Source: Ensifer sp. LC11
GTDB taxonomy: Bacteria; Pseudomonadota; Alphaproteobacteria; Rhizobiales; Rhizobiaceae
Assembly (NCBI RefSeq): GCF_001695835.1
Contig: NZ_MBSO01000012.1
Span: 186,001-250,000 of the forward strand
Length of the DNA stretch: 64,000 bases
Direction of reading: 5' to 3'
Shown: positions 1-9,037 of the stretch, in pieces
Layout of the letters: each line of letters starts with the position of its first letter
Position numbering within the stretch: the stretch's first letter is position 1
Translations under genes and position numbers: made by a program
Notes under the pieces: generated by a model
Database searches by the model: none
What the model was told of the DNA's origin: nothing
Seen by the model: the letters and a program-made list of their open reading frames with translations, nothing else

Positions 1-44
1 GAATATCTCTTCGATCGAGGTGATTGTCAACCGGTTGGTTGAAT

Positions 45-860
45 TTAGTAGTAGCGCGAGAAGGAGTGGTCACGCGGCCCGTCGTCGTGGATGTGCCTTC
101 CCTTCCAGGCGGCGAGCGTATCGGAGAGGTCGTCCGTCGGTACCATCTGGGCGAACTGTTCGCTTTCGACGAGCAGCCCCTCCGCTATCGACATGTTGAG
201 GCCGCGGGTGACCGCGGTGATGATCGAGCGGACGGCGAGCGGCGAATAGCCCATGATGCGTGTGGCGAGGGCGCGGGCGGCGGGCATCAGTTCCTCATGG
301 GCGACGACGTGGTTGACGAGGCCCATCTCCCGCGCGCGATCCGGCGAGAAATCCTCTCCCGTCAACAGCAGTTCGAGCGCGCGCTTGCGGCCGGCGAGGC
401 GCGGCAGGCGCTGGGTGCCGCCGAAGGTCGGCGGCATGCAGAGCTTGATCTCCGGCTTGGCGAAGCATGCCCGCTCACTGGCGATCGCCAGGTGCACCGC
501 TTCGGTGATCTCGCAGCCGCCGCCGTAGGCAATCCCGTTGACGGCGGCGATGAGCGGCTTCGGGAAGGCTTCGAGCCGCGCCGTCAGCCCTTGGCCGCGG
601 CGGACGAAATCGCGCACCGCCGGGTTTACGCCCTTCGCCACGCTTTCCGAGAATTCGTGGATGTCGCCGCCGGCGGAAAAGGCGCGCTCGCCCGCGCCGG
701 TGATGATCACGGCGCCGACCTTGTCGTTCACCTCGATCGCATCGAGAAGGGCGAGAAGCCGATCGATCAGCTCGTAGTTGAGTGCATTGAGCTTCTCTGG
801 GCGGTTGAGGGTGAGGAGGGCGATGCCCTCGGAAATCTGCATCAGCACGGTGTTGGACAT
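45..860 (-). CDS. Enoyl-CoA hydratase/isomerase (crotonase family)
   Basis: Cytoplasmic crotonase-fold enzyme of 271 aa, the usual family length. It should hydrate or isomerise an enoyl-CoA thioester. The two oxyanion-hole segments are visible: SAGGDI at residues 62-67 and AYGGGCE at 111-117, with a family-type glutamate at 117. ATG 860 follows a GGAGAG ribosome site. It diverges from the TetR gene at 944 across 83 bp that hold a palindrome (913-938), so TetR control is likely. The carnitine operon has its own hydratase at 50926-51708, so this one probably serves another acyl-CoA. The substrate cannot be read from sequence. Confidence 0.93.
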   Translation of the reverse strand: MSNTVLMQISEGIALLTLNRPEKLNALNYELIDRLLALLDAIEVNDKVGAVIITGAGERAFSAGGDIHEFSESVAKGVNPAVRDFVRRGQGLTARLEAFPKPLIAAVNGIAYGGGCEITEAVHLAIASERACFAKPEIKLCMPPTFGGTQRLPRLAGRKRALELLLTGEDFSPDRAREMGLVNHVVAHEELMPAARALATRIMGYSPLAVRSIITAVTRGLNMSIAEGLLVESEQFAQMVPTDDLSDTLAAWKGRHIHDDGPRDHSFSRYY

Positions 861-912
861 GGTTGCTCTCCGGCTTGGGTTGACAGGAAGAAGCTAGGTG
901 AGGGAAGATGCG

Positions 913-938
913 AAGTATATTCACTAGTCGGTATACTT
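913..938. promoter_or_regulatory. Palindromic TetR operator in divergent promoter
   Basis: A 26 bp dyad lies between the crotonase and tetR starts. Outer arms AAGTATA (913-919) and TATACTT (932-938) match perfectly, and the core ACTAGT (923-928) shares the same centre at 925.5; only three base pairs between arm and core mismatch. The right arm ends 5 bp before the tetR ATG, so binding would block its own start. This geometry is typical of autorepressing TetR proteins; the assignment is inferred from position. Confidence 0.7.
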
Positions 939-943
939 GAGCG

Positions 944-1567
944 ATGGCGAAACCTGAGAAATCGACCCGCGACACGATCGTCGGCGCTGCGGCAAAACTC
1001 TTCTATGCCGAGGGCATACGTGCCGTCAGCGTCGACGCGGTGGCCGAGGAAGCGGGCGTGACGAAGCGCACGCTCTACTATCATTTCGACAGCAAGGACG
1101 AACTGATTGCCGCCTATCTCGAAGGCCGCGACCAGCCGAACCTCGAGCTCTTCCGGAATTGGTTCGACATGGCGGAGGGCGATCTGGCGGCCAAGGTCGA
1201 GGCGATCTTCGCCAACCTGGCGCGGGCGGCACGCCACCCGAAGTGGAAGGGCTGCGGTTTCCTGCGCACCGCGGCGGAGCTTGCCAACATGCCCGGCCAC
1301 CCGGCGATCCGCATTGGTGCTGCGCACAAGAAGAAGTTCGAGGCCTGGATGGCTGAGACCTTTGCTGAAGCCGGCACCGGCGAGCCGTCTGTGCTGGCGA
1401 AGCAGATCCTGCTGCTGCTCGATGGCAGCTTTGCCGTGGTGCTGCTGCATCGGGATGCAAGCTACATGGAAACGGCGGGCATGGCGGCGGCGACGCTTGT
1501 GCGCGTGGCGCTTGCCAGTGCGAACCCGAAGGCGTCAGCGGAGCGCGGCGGCCACGTCCTGACGTGA
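944..1567 (+). CDS. TetR family transcriptional regulator
   Basis: TetR-type repressor of 207 aa. The N-terminal helix-turn-helix is clear (residues about 28-48: VSVDAVAEEAGVTKRTLYYHF region), followed by a divergent all-helical ligand domain. It diverges from the crotonase gene and starts only 5 bp after a strong palindrome, with no convincing Shine-Dalgarno sequence, so the message may have a very short leader. The likely role is autoregulation and control of the crotonase gene, perhaps with an acyl-CoA or related small molecule as ligand. The ligand is unknown. Confidence 0.92.
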   Translation: MAKPEKSTRDTIVGAAAKLFYAEGIRAVSVDAVAEEAGVTKRTLYYHFDSKDELIAAYLEGRDQPNLELFRNWFDMAEGDLAAKVEAIFANLARAARHPKWKGCGFLRTAAELANMPGHPAIRIGAAHKKKFEAWMAETFAEAGTGEPSVLAKQILLLLDGSFAVVLLHRDASYMETAGMAAATLVRVALASANPKASAERGGHVLT

Positions 1568-1688
1568 GATGTGGTTTCCGCTTCAATCGGACGCGAATGG
1601 CGGGCAGTATAGGCTGCATCGCTATAAGCCGAACACCTGTGAGGGCCGGATGCGGCCGCGTTGCGGCTCGCCGGAGCTGGAGGAATCT

Positions 1689-2039
1689 ATGACCGTCAAA
1701 CGTATTGTCTCCAACCTCTACGCCCCGGACCCGGAGATGGCGCGCGCCTTCTACGGCGACCTGCTGGAGCTGGAAGTGGTCATGGATCACGGCTGGATCC
1801 TGACATTCGCCGAGAAGGGGGCCTCCGCGATGCCGCAACTGAGCGTCGCCAGCGAGGGCGGCAACAATACGCCCGTGCCGGTGCTCTCCATCGAAGTGGA
1901 CGACGTCGATCGGACCTATGGGCGGGCCAAGGCCGCGGGTGTCGAGATTGTCTACGACATCACCAACGAGCCCTGGGGCGTGCGCCGCTTCTTCATGCGC
2001 GACCCCTTCGGCAACGTCGTCAACATTCTCTCGCATTAA
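1689..2039 (+). CDS. VOC (glyoxalase/bleomycin resistance) superfamily protein
   Basis: Small protein of 116 aa with one beta-alpha-beta-beta-beta pair typical of the vicinal oxygen chelate fold. The opening VKRIVSNLYAPDP, the central VLSIEVDDVD strand and the C-terminal FMRDPFGNVVNILSH are family hallmarks. The ATG at 1689 is chosen over an in-frame upstream start at 1569 because GGAGG (1679-1683) sits just ahead and the fold begins here. It probably acts as a dimer with a metal or small ligand. The substrate is not identifiable. Confidence 0.85.
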   Translation: MTVKRIVSNLYAPDPEMARAFYGDLLELEVVMDHGWILTFAEKGASAMPQLSVASEGGNNTPVPVLSIEVDDVDRTYGRAKAAGVEIVYDITNEPWGVRRFFMRDPFGNVVNILSH

Positions 2040-2084
2040 CGGGCAGCCGTCGGCCGGACCGGCGGCTGTCGTGTCTGGTTGCAA

Positions 2085-3368
2085 TCAGGACAGCGTCAGC
2101 GCGTTGGCAAGGTCCGCCACCAGATCTTCGGGATGCTCGATGCCGATCGACAGGCGGATGGTCGAATCGAGCACGCCGATGCGGCGGCGCACCTCGACCG
2201 GCACGCCGGAGTGGGTCATCGCCGCGGGGTGGCTGGCAAGCGATTCCGTGCCGCCGAGGCTGACGGCGAGCTTGAAGATCTGCAGCGCATTGAGGAAGCG
2301 GAAGGCCGCTTCCTGGCCGCCCGCGATATCGAAGGAGAAGGTCGAGCCAGCGCCGGTGCACTGTGCCTTGAAGGTACGGCCGACGGGCGAAGCCTCGTCA
2401 TGGAAGGGCAGGTAGTGGATGCGCTCGACCTTCGGGTGATCGCGCAGGAACTCGGCGACGATGCGGGCATTGTCGTCGGCCTTCTGCATGCGCACTGACA
2501 GTGTTTCGAGCGAGCGGCCGAGCATCCAGCAGGAATGCGGATCAAGCTGCGTGCCGATCGCGCCGCGCAAGGCCTTGACCTGCTTCATGACAGCCTTCGA
2601 GCCGAGGGCGGCGCCTGCGATCAGGTCGGAATGGCCGCCGACATATTTGGTCAGCGAATAAAGCGAGATGTCGGCGCCGTGTTCGATCGGCCGCTGGAAG
2701 ACGGGCCCGAGCAGCGTGTTGTCGCAAGCGATAACGGGTGTGTGGCCCTGTTTCCGGCCGATCTGATCGGCGACGCGGCGGATCATGGCGACGTCGACGA
2801 GGCTGTTGGTCGGGTTCGCCGGCGTTTCGATGAGGATCACCGAGATCCGGCCCTTGGCCATTGCCTCTTCGGCAGCGGCGCTGACCGCTTCGTCACTCAC
2901 GCCATCGGCAAAGCCGACGGCCGCAACGCCGAGATTGAGGAAGGTTCGGGCAAGCAGCGTCTCGGTGCCGCCATAGAGCGGCTGGCTGTGCAGCACGGCA
3001 TCGCCCGGTTTCACAAAGGCGAGCAGCGTGGTGGCGATCGCCGACATGCCGGAGGAAAACAGCGCGCAGCTCTCGGTGCGCTCGTAGACGGCGAGGCGGT
3101 CCTCGACGATCTCGCTGTTTGGATGGTTGAAGCGCGAATAGACGAGGCCGGCGCCCACGCCCGCCGGCGGCTCGCGGCGGCCGGAGACGAAGTCGAAGAA
3201 GTCGCGGCCCTCTTCGGCGGAGCGGAAGACGAAGGTCGAGGTCAGGAACACCGGTGGCTTGACTGCGCCCTCCGACAGTTCCGGATCGTAGCCATAATTC
3301 AGCATCAGGGTTTCGGGATGCAGCTTGTGGTTTCCGATATGGGTCTTGGAGGGATGCGGTGCGGTCAT
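2085..3368 (-). CDS. Cystathionine gamma-synthase/gamma-lyase family PLP enzyme
   Basis: Cys/Met-metabolism PLP enzyme of 427 aa. The internal-aldimine lysine is K241 in [11 protein letters not shown]; the pyridine-nitrogen aspartate is D216 in ACDNTLLGP; the phosphate-binding SSGMSA segment is at about 105-110. Family members make or cleave cystathionine, or eliminate methanethiol from methionine. Sequence alone does not choose between synthase and gamma-lyase. A divergent Lrp/AsnC regulator (3495-3953) next door is the arrangement expected of an amino-acid-responsive catabolic enzyme, which favours a lyase role. Confidence 0.92.
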   Translation of the reverse strand: MTAPHPSKTHIGNHKLHPETLMLNYGYDPELSEGAVKPPVFLTSTFVFRSAEEGRDFFDFVSGRREPPAGVGAGLVYSRFNHPNSEIVEDRLAVYERTESCALFSSGMSAIATTLLAFVKPGDAVLHSQPLYGGTETLLARTFLNLGVAAVGFADGVSDEAVSAAAEEAMAKGRISVILIETPANPTNSLVDVAMIRRVADQIGRKQGHTPVIACDNTLLGPVFQRPIEHGADISLYSLTKYVGGHSDLIAGAALGSKAVMKQVKALRGAIGTQLDPHSCWMLGRSLETLSVRMQKADDNARIVAEFLRDHPKVERIHYLPFHDEASPVGRTFKAQCTGAGSTFSFDIAGGQEAAFRFLNALQIFKLAVSLGGTESLASHPAAMTHSGVPVEVRRRIGVLDSTIRLSIGIEHPEDLVADLANALTLS

Positions 3369-3494
3369 GACTTGTCTCCTGAAGGGAAGCGGACTCGACT
3401 GACTGGCAAATTATATCAGATGCCTGGGCCGATCCTTGCTATTTCCGGCCGGATCGCCTTGAGTTGCGCAAAGATTTGGCTGAATGGAAAAGAT

Positions 3495-3953
3495 ATGGCG
3501 CAGAAAATTGCCGACGAGACGGATCGCAGAATTTTGAAGGAACTCGTTGCCGATGCCCGCCTCACCAATAACGAGCTCGCCGAGCGGGTCGGGCTTTCGG
3601 CCTCGCCCTGCCTGCGCCGGCTGAGGCGGCTCGAAGAAACCGGCGTCATTCGCGGTTATACGGCGCTGATCGATCCCGCCGTCGACGGCTGGACGATGAC
3701 GGCGATCGCGACCGTCCGGCTCAGCCGCCAGCACGAGGACGAGATCGTGATGTTCGAGGAGGCGGTGCGCGGCTGGGACGAAGTGCTCGAATGCCATCTG
3801 GTGACCGGCTCGCGCGACTACGTGCTGAAGGTCATGAGTTCCGGGCTTGAACACTACGAGCGCTTCATCAAGGAAAAGATCGCCAGGCTTAAATGCGTCG
3901 CCTCGATCGAAACGAGCTTCGTCATGAACACGATCAAGGAGCGCCGGATCTAG
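3495..3953 (+). CDS. Lrp/AsnC family transcriptional regulator
   Basis: Lrp-type regulator of 152 aa. An N-terminal HTH (DETDRRILKELVADARLTNNELAERVG region, residues 6-32) leads into SPCLRRLRRLEETGVI, then a C-terminal RAM ligand domain ending in SFVMNTIKERRI. ATG 3495 is chosen because it gives the normal family length; the open frame continues far upstream without homology. It is divergent from the PLP enzyme by 126 bp and probably senses that enzyme's amino acid substrate. Confidence 0.92.
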   Translation: MAQKIADETDRRILKELVADARLTNNELAERVGLSASPCLRRLRRLEETGVIRGYTALIDPAVDGWTMTAIATVRLSRQHEDEIVMFEEAVRGWDEVLECHLVTGSRDYVLKVMSSGLEHYERFIKEKIARLKCVASIETSFVMNTIKERRI

Positions 3954-4071
3954 GCTCACTCCGGATGCCGGTACAACGGTCGTAACTCTTTGAAGACGTT
4001 TGATATCCTCCGGCCGATGGCATGATCGAGACACACAGGCTCCGGCCGACGGCTTTGAAAGTGCCGGGGGT

Positions 4072-4095
4072 GCCCTAGATTCAAAGAATTAGGGC
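4072..4095. repeat. Small stem-loop upstream of mscS-like gene
   Basis: GCCCTA (4072-4077) and TAGGGC (4090-4095) pair, and ATTC/GAAT extend the stem with one bulged G around an AAA loop. It lies between the lrp gene and the MscS gene. It may act as a weak terminator after lrp, but no T-run follows. Confidence 0.4.
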
Positions 4096-4140
4096 GTCCC
4101 AAACGCTCGGCCGGACGCCTGGTTCTCTCGGAGAGAGACG

Positions 4141-5430
4141 ATGGATTTCGCAGAAGCGTTCTACCCCGTCGCTTCCTGGTTGCGGGCGGTCCTACTGAAT
4201 GAGTGGACGTATTATCAACTCGCCCTCATCGTCGCCGGCTACCTGACCTGCGGCGCGCTTGCCAGGCGGATAGAGCCGTTGGTCGAGGCCCGCGCCCGCA
4301 CGATCAAGGGCAATCCGGATTTGCTGCGCGTGATCATCGCCTTCATGCGGCGGCTGCGGTGGCTCTTTCTGATCGTTTGGCTCTGGATCGCCGACGGAAT
4401 GATATTGCGCTTCGGGTGGCCGTCCTATCGATGGCTGGTGGCGACCGCGCTGACGCTGACGGCGGCGTGGTTTGTCATCTCGGTGCTCACGCGCATCATC
4501 CGCAACCAGATGCTGGCACGCGTGACTGCCGTCGTGGGCTGGATCTACTTTGCGCTTTATGCAATCGGGCTTGATCGCGTGATCCTGACGACACTCGATG
4601 GTGTCGCCGTCAATCTCGGTGCGGTTCGTCTGTCGCTGTTGCTCGTGCTGAAAGCCGTCGTGCTTTCTTCCGCGCTGATCTGGCTTGCCGTGCTGATGGG
4701 CAATGTCTCGTCGCACTGGATACAGAGGTCTGCGGATCTCACGCCCTCCTTCAAGGTGCTGATCAGCAAGCTGGTCAAGATCGTCCTGATCGGCTTTGCC
4801 GGCGCCATCGCGCTCTCGGCGACCGGCATCGACTTGACGGCGCTGACTGTCTTTTCCGGGGCGGTCGGCGTCGGTATCGGTTTCGGCCTGCAGAAGGTGG
4901 TTTCCAACTTCATCTCCGGCATCATCATCCTGCTCGACAAATCCATCAAACCGGGGGACACGATCACGCTTGGCGATACCTTCGGCTCCGTGCGCGACCT
5001 GCGCTCCCGTTTCGTCTCGGTCATCACCAGAGACGGCAAGGAGTATCTCATTCCGAACGAGGATTTCATTTCGCAGCAGGTGGTGAACTGGTCGTTTTCC
5101 AGCGACTTCGTCCGCATCGAGGTCAGTTTCGGCACCTCCTATGACAGCGATCCGCACGAGGTGGCACGCATTGCCATTGAGACCGTCACATCGCTTCCGC
5201 GGGTTGCAAGCAGTTACGCGCAGCCTGTCTGCTGGATGACGGGCTTCGGCGCGTCGTCGCTCGATTTCAAGCTGAGGTTCTGGATTTCCGATCCGGGCAA
5301 CGGGCTGACGAACATTCGCGGCCAAGTGCTCATGGCGCTCTGGGATGCGTTCAAGGCGGCCGGAATTTCGATCCCGTTCCCGCACCGTGAAATCATCATG
5401 AAGACACCGGTCGCGGTAACCCGCGTGTGA
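4141..5430 (+). CDS. MscS-family mechanosensitive ion channel
   Basis: Inner-membrane protein of 429 aa. Several hydrophobic helices occupy roughly residues 15-245; the pore-lining helix carries the glycine- and alanine-rich VFSGAVGVGIGFGLQKVVSNF pattern. Next come the MscS beta domain (LDKSIKPGDTI, then LIPNEDFISQQVVNWS) and the C-terminal alpha/beta domain. MscS channels release solutes on hypo-osmotic shock, which suits a neighbourhood rich in betaine catabolism. A GGAGAGAG ribosome site precedes the ATG. It is followed 156 bp later by the membrane hydrolase gene; co-transcription is possible but not shown. Confidence 0.93.
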   Translation: MDFAEAFYPVASWLRAVLLNEWTYYQLALIVAGYLTCGALARRIEPLVEARARTIKGNPDLLRVIIAFMRRLRWLFLIVWLWIADGMILRFGWPSYRWLVATALTLTAAWFVISVLTRIIRNQMLARVTAVVGWIYFALYAIGLDRVILTTLDGVAVNLGAVRLSLLLVLKAVVLSSALIWLAVLMGNVSSHWIQRSADLTPSFKVLISKLVKIVLIGFAGAIALSATGIDLTALTVFSGAVGVGIGFGLQKVVSNFISGIIILLDKSIKPGDTITLGDTFGSVRDLRSRFVSVITRDGKEYLIPNEDFISQQVVNWSFSSDFVRIEVSFGTSYDSDPHEVARIAIETVTSLPRVASSYAQPVCWMTGFGASSLDFKLRFWISDPGNGLTNIRGQVLMALWDAFKAAGISIPFPHREIIMKTPVAVTRV

Positions 5431-5586
5431 AGGCCGCGGTGCCGAAGAAAAGCCAACGCCCGCACGCCTTCCGGTTGCGGCGATTGACTGGACACGAGGG
5501 GGAGGCGACATTGCCGCCGGCGCCTCGGTTGCCCCCGGATGGCCGTAGGTTGTTCGGTGACCATCTCCGCATAAGTGGGACCCAGC

Positions 5587-7272
5587 ATGGAACATCTTCA
5601 AGAGACGCGCCTGTCGCGGTTGCCGGTGCCGCGTTTTGTCGCGACGCTTCTGGCATCGTTTTCGACCACCGGCCTGATCGTCGGCGTCTTCTTCTTTGCG
5701 ATGTCGCTGACGCCGAGCCTGATCCCGCGCCCCTATGTGGTGCAGGCGGTGATCTCGGGCCTGTCGCTTGGTGCCGGCTATGCGATCGGCGTGCTCCTGC
5801 GCTTTATCTGGTCGTTGCTCGACCTGCCGGAGATCCGCGGGCGTATCGGGGTGATCGTGAAGGCTCTTGCGGCGCTCGGCTGCACTGCCGTCGCGCTCGC
5901 CTTCCTCTGGCGCACTGCCTACTGGCAGAACACGGTGCGCGAGATCATGGGGCTGGATCCGGTCGAAAGCGCCGAGCCGTTCAAGCTCGGGCTGATCGCA
6001 GCGCTCGTCTTCGTCGCCGTCGTGCTCTTGGCACGCCTGTTCCGGCTGACCTTCCGGTTTCTCACCCGGCGTTTCGAATACGTGCTGACGCGGCCGCTCG
6101 CCAAGGTCGCCGGCGTGGTTGCGGCGCTGGCGCTGTTCTGGTCGGCGGCCGATGGCGTCATCTTCCGCTTTGCGCTGCATGCGGCCGACAGCTCGTTCCA
6201 GCGGCTCGACGCGCTGATCGACCCCGACATCGCGCCGCCGACAGACGCGATGAAAACCGGAAGCAGCGCATCACTGATGACCTGGGACGAGCTTGGCCGG
6301 CAGGGGCGCCAGTTCATCGCCTCCGGCCCGGCTGCCAGAGACATCGGCGCCTTCTTCGGGGCTGAAGCCAAGGAACCCTTGCGCGTCTATGCCGGCCTCA
6401 ACTCGGCCGAGACGGCGAAGGAGCGGGCGAAGCTGGCGCTGGAGGAGCTGAAGCGTGTCGGCGGCTTCGAGCGGTCGAACCTTTTGATCGTGGTGCCGAC
6501 CGGCACCGGCTGGATCGACCCGCCCGGCCTCGACTCGCTCGAATATCTGCTGAAGGGCGACGTCGCGAGCGTCGCCGTGCAATATTCCTACCTCACGAGC
6601 TGGCTGTCGCTGCTGGTCGAGCCTGAGTACGGCGCCGAGACGGCTGATGCGCTCTTCGATGCCGTCTATGGCTACTGGACGACCTTGCCCAAGGACAAAC
6701 GGCCGAAGCTCTATCTCTATGGCCTCAGCCTCGGCTCGATGAACTCGCAGGGCTCGGTCGATCCCTTCGACATCATCAGTGATCCCTTCCAGGGGGCGCT
6801 TTGGGTGGGCTCGCCGTTTCCGACGAAGACCTGGCTGCAGATCACCGGCAACCGCAATCCGGGTTCGCCCGAATGGCGGCCGCTGTATCGCGACGGCTCG
6901 GTGATCCGCTTCACCAACCAGGAGAACGCGCTGAATCTCCCGGGCGCAACGTGGGGCAATGTCCGCATCGTCTACCTGCAATATGCCAGCGACCCGATCA
7001 CCTTCTTCGATCCCTATTCCTTCTACCGCGAGCCGGACTGGATGAAGGCACCCCGTGGGGCGGACGTTTCACCGGCGCTCCGGTGGTTCCCGGTCGTCAC
7101 CATGTTCCAGCTGCTCGCCGACATGGCGCTCGCCACAACGTCACCGATCGGCTACGGCCACGTCTATGCGCCGGGACACTATATCGACGCCTGGATGCAG
7201 GTGGTGGCACCGCCAGGTGTGACCGAGGCGGATGCCGAGCGGCTGAAGGGGCTGCTCAAGGGCCGCTATTGA
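5587..7272 (+). CDS. Membrane-anchored alpha/beta-hydrolase family protein
   Basis: Protein of 561 aa with an N-terminal membrane domain (about four hydrophobic segments within residues 15-190, including FFFAMSLTPSLIPRP) and a C-terminal alpha/beta-hydrolase domain. A nucleophile elbow GLSLG lies in the LYLYGLSLGSMN segment. The N- and C-terminal pairing matches the two-part alpha/beta-hydrolase family common in actinobacteria and alphaproteobacteria, whose substrate is not established. ATG 5587 is preferred to a GTG at 5575. The 3' end overlaps the convergent LysR gene by 17 bp (7256-7272). Confidence 0.88.
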   Translation: MEHLQETRLSRLPVPRFVATLLASFSTTGLIVGVFFFAMSLTPSLIPRPYVVQAVISGLSLGAGYAIGVLLRFIWSLLDLPEIRGRIGVIVKALAALGCTAVALAFLWRTAYWQNTVREIMGLDPVESAEPFKLGLIAALVFVAVVLLARLFRLTFRFLTRRFEYVLTRPLAKVAGVVAALALFWSAADGVIFRFALHAADSSFQRLDALIDPDIAPPTDAMKTGSSASLMTWDELGRQGRQFIASGPAARDIGAFFGAEAKEPLRVYAGLNSAETAKERAKLALEELKRVGGFERSNLLIVVPTGTGWIDPPGLDSLEYLLKGDVASVAVQYSYLTSWLSLLVEPEYGAETADALFDAVYGYWTTLPKDKRPKLYLYGLSLGSMNSQGSVDPFDIISDPFQGALWVGSPFPTKTWLQITGNRNPGSPEWRPLYRDGSVIRFTNQENALNLPGATWGNVRIVYLQYASDPITFFDPYSFYREPDWMKAPRGADVSPALRWFPVVTMFQLLADMALATTSPIGYGHVYAPGHYIDAWMQVVAPPGVTEADAERLKGLLKGRY

Positions 7273-8182
7273 CAGCCTGCTTGTCGCCGGATCGTTCGCC
7301 GCGCAGGTGCGCGGCGATCTGGTTGGCGAAGGCCTGGATCAGCGGCTCTTCGGCCTTCTCCGTCGGGCAGAGCAGATAGTAACCGGCCGACGCCGGTATC
7401 GCGGTCGGGAAAGGCTGGATCAACCGGCCTTCGTGTAGATAGGAGCGGGTCAGCACGTCGGAGACAAGCGCGATGCCCTGGCCCTGCAGCGCTGAGGCGA
7501 CGGCGATCGCGACCGAAGGCACCCGGACGCTGCGGCTGCCTTCGAGCGAGATGCGCGAGGCGGCCGACCAGCGCGTCCATTCCCGGCCATCATCCTCATG
7601 CAGCAGGGTGACGTCGCGCAGCTTCTTCTCGCGAAGCGGCCCTTCCAGACGCGGAAACAGCAGCGGCGAACAGACGGTCCTGAGCTTGACGTCGCTGACC
7701 GCCTGCCACCACAGGCCGTCGAAGGGCGGATTGTCGTAGACGACGGCAAGATCGAGGTCGTCCCAAACGACGTCGCTGGCGCGGATGCAATTGCGCATCG
7801 AAAGATCGGTCACGCCGCGCGTGCCGGCGAACTGCACGAGGAGACCCGCCATCCAGGCGATGGCGAGCGCCGGGGGCAGGGCGACGGTCAGCTTGCTCTT
7901 ATGGCTTTCAAGCCGGCGGTCGGTTCCGTCCTCGACCGCGGCGGCGAGGTTGCCGATCGCGTGGGATACCGTCTGTGCGAAGTCGCGGCCGGCTGCGGTG
8001 AGCTTGATGTTGCGCCCGGACTTTTCGAGAAGCGTCAGCCCGGTCGTCTCTGAAAGCCGGCGCAGCTGCAGCGACACGGCGCCGGGGCTGAGACCCAGTT
8101 CGTCCGCCGCCTGGCGCACGGATCCGATCCGCGCCACCGCTTCGAACGCCCGAATATAGGGGAGGAAATGCAGTGCCTTCAC
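7256..8182 (-). CDS. LysR family transcriptional regulator
   Basis: LysR-type regulator of about 308 aa. The N-terminal winged HTH (FEAVARIGSVRQAADELGLSPGAVSLQLRRL) is followed by an effector-binding domain of periplasmic-binding-protein fold. I place the start at GTG 8182, which gives the ordinary LysR length and begins KALHFLPYIRAFEAV; a TTG at 8239 would add 19 unlikely residues. It is divergent from the isochorismatase-type hydrolase at 8309, with an AT-rich inverted repeat between them, and probably regulates that operon. Confidence 0.88.
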   Translation of the reverse strand: MKALHFLPYIRAFEAVARIGSVRQAADELGLSPGAVSLQLRRLSETTGLTLLEKSGRNIKLTAAGRDFAQTVSHAIGNLAAAVEDGTDRRLESHKSKLTVALPPALAIAWMAGLLVQFAGTRGVTDLSMRNCIRASDVVWDDLDLAVVYDNPPFDGLWWQAVSDVKLRTVCSPLLFPRLEGPLREKKLRDVTLLHEDDGREWTRWSAASRISLEGSRSVRVPSVAIAVASALQGQGIALVSDVLTRSYLHEGRLIQPFPTAIPASAGYYLLCPTEKAEEPLIQAFANQIAAHLRGERSGDKQAVNSGP

Positions 8183-8244
8183 TTGGATCGTTCCCGTCGT
8201 CAAGCCCGCCAACCGTTTAGCCAGACTACACAATATCAAGCATA

Positions 8245-8271
8245 AAAAATCGCTATTCCCAATCGATTTTT
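8245..8271. promoter_or_regulatory. Inverted repeat, probable LysR operator
   Basis: AAAAATCG (8245-8252) and CGATTTTT (8264-8271) form a perfect 8 bp inverted repeat with an 11 bp spacer. The site lies between the divergent lysR (start 8182) and hydrolase (start 8309) genes. Position and symmetry suggest it is the regulator's recognition site. Confidence 0.55.
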
Positions 8272-8308
8272 GCTCCTATGAATCGGGTCGGAGAGAGGGA
8301 GGAACACC

Positions 8309-8974
8309 ATGATTGCGGCACAACCATTTGATTTTCCTTATGATGGAAAGCTGGTCCCGTCACAGACGGCGCTGATGGTGATCGATCTGCAAATCGACTT
8401 CTGCTCGCCCAACGGTTACTTCGCCTCGATGGGCTATGATCCGGCCCCGCTTGCGGCGATCGTGCCGGCGGTCAACCGGGTGATTGCCGCCGCCCGTAAG
8501 GCCGGCTGCCTGATCATCCATACACGCCAGGGCTACCGTGCGGATCTCGCCGACATGACCCCTTACGAGAAATGGCGGCGCAAGCAGTCGGGGCTTGAGA
8601 ATACGCAAGTGCTCTTGCGCTCGAGCCCCGGCTTCCAGCTTTTGCCGGAACTCGATGTCGCTGACACGGACGTCATCGTCGACAAGACCTGCAACAGTTC
8701 CTTCACCTATACGGATCTCGAACATGTGCTTCGGGCGCAGGGCGTCACCCATATGCTCTTTACCGGCTGCACCACGGATGTCTGCGTGCACACGACGCTG
8801 CGCGAAGCCTGCGACCGCAATTTCCAGTGCCTGACCATTTCGGATTGCTGCGCCAGCGGCGAGCAATGGGCGCACGAGGCGGCGATCAACATGATCTCGA
8901 TCGAGAACGGCGTCTTCGGCACGGTCTCGACCAGCGACGCCGTCATTGCGGGCCTTGCGAGAGCCAGCCGCTAA
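8309..8974 (+). CDS. Isochorismatase-fold cysteine hydrolase
   Basis: Cysteine hydrolase of 221 aa, in the superfamily that includes ureidoacrylate hydrolase (RutB), biuret hydrolase and N-carbamoylsarcosine amidase. The catalytic triad is visible: D26 in VIDLQID, K126 in VDKTCNS, C159 in TTDVCVHTT. It probably hydrolyses an amide or carbamoyl compound in the cytoplasm. A strong GGGAGGA site precedes ATG 8309. It heads a plus-strand series (GYD protein, binding protein, permease), so the substrate may be what that transporter imports. The exact substrate is not deducible. Confidence 0.9.
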   Translation: MIAAQPFDFPYDGKLVPSQTALMVIDLQIDFCSPNGYFASMGYDPAPLAAIVPAVNRVIAAARKAGCLIIHTRQGYRADLADMTPYEKWRRKQSGLENTQVLLRSSPGFQLLPELDVADTDVIVDKTCNSSFTYTDLEHVLRAQGVTHMLFTGCTTDVCVHTTLREACDRNFQCLTISDCCASGEQWAHEAAINMISIENGVFGTVSTSDAVIAGLARASR

Positions 8975-9037
8975 ACGCGGCGCCAACTTCACATCGTCAA
9001 AACGTTTTTGCCAACCGTTTCAACGGAACGATGCCCC

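Noticed and set aside
27-42. Palindrome CAACCGGTTG near the left edge
   Set aside because: It resembles an operator, but the gene it would control lies outside the window, so it could not be assigned.
5575-5586. GTG start four codons upstream of the membrane hydrolase start
   Set aside because: The ATG at 5587 is the more usual start; the extra residues add nothing to the fold.
4192-6180. Long minus-strand open frame opposite the MscS and membrane hydrolase genes
   Set aside because: Low-complexity charged translation with no motifs; the plus-strand genes have clear domains and start sites.
7256-7272. Frameshift or annotation error at the overlap of the membrane hydrolase and LysR genes
   Set aside because: The genes are convergent and overlap by 17 bp with both stops intact; a similar 8 bp overlap at 10857-10864 shows this is normal packing here.
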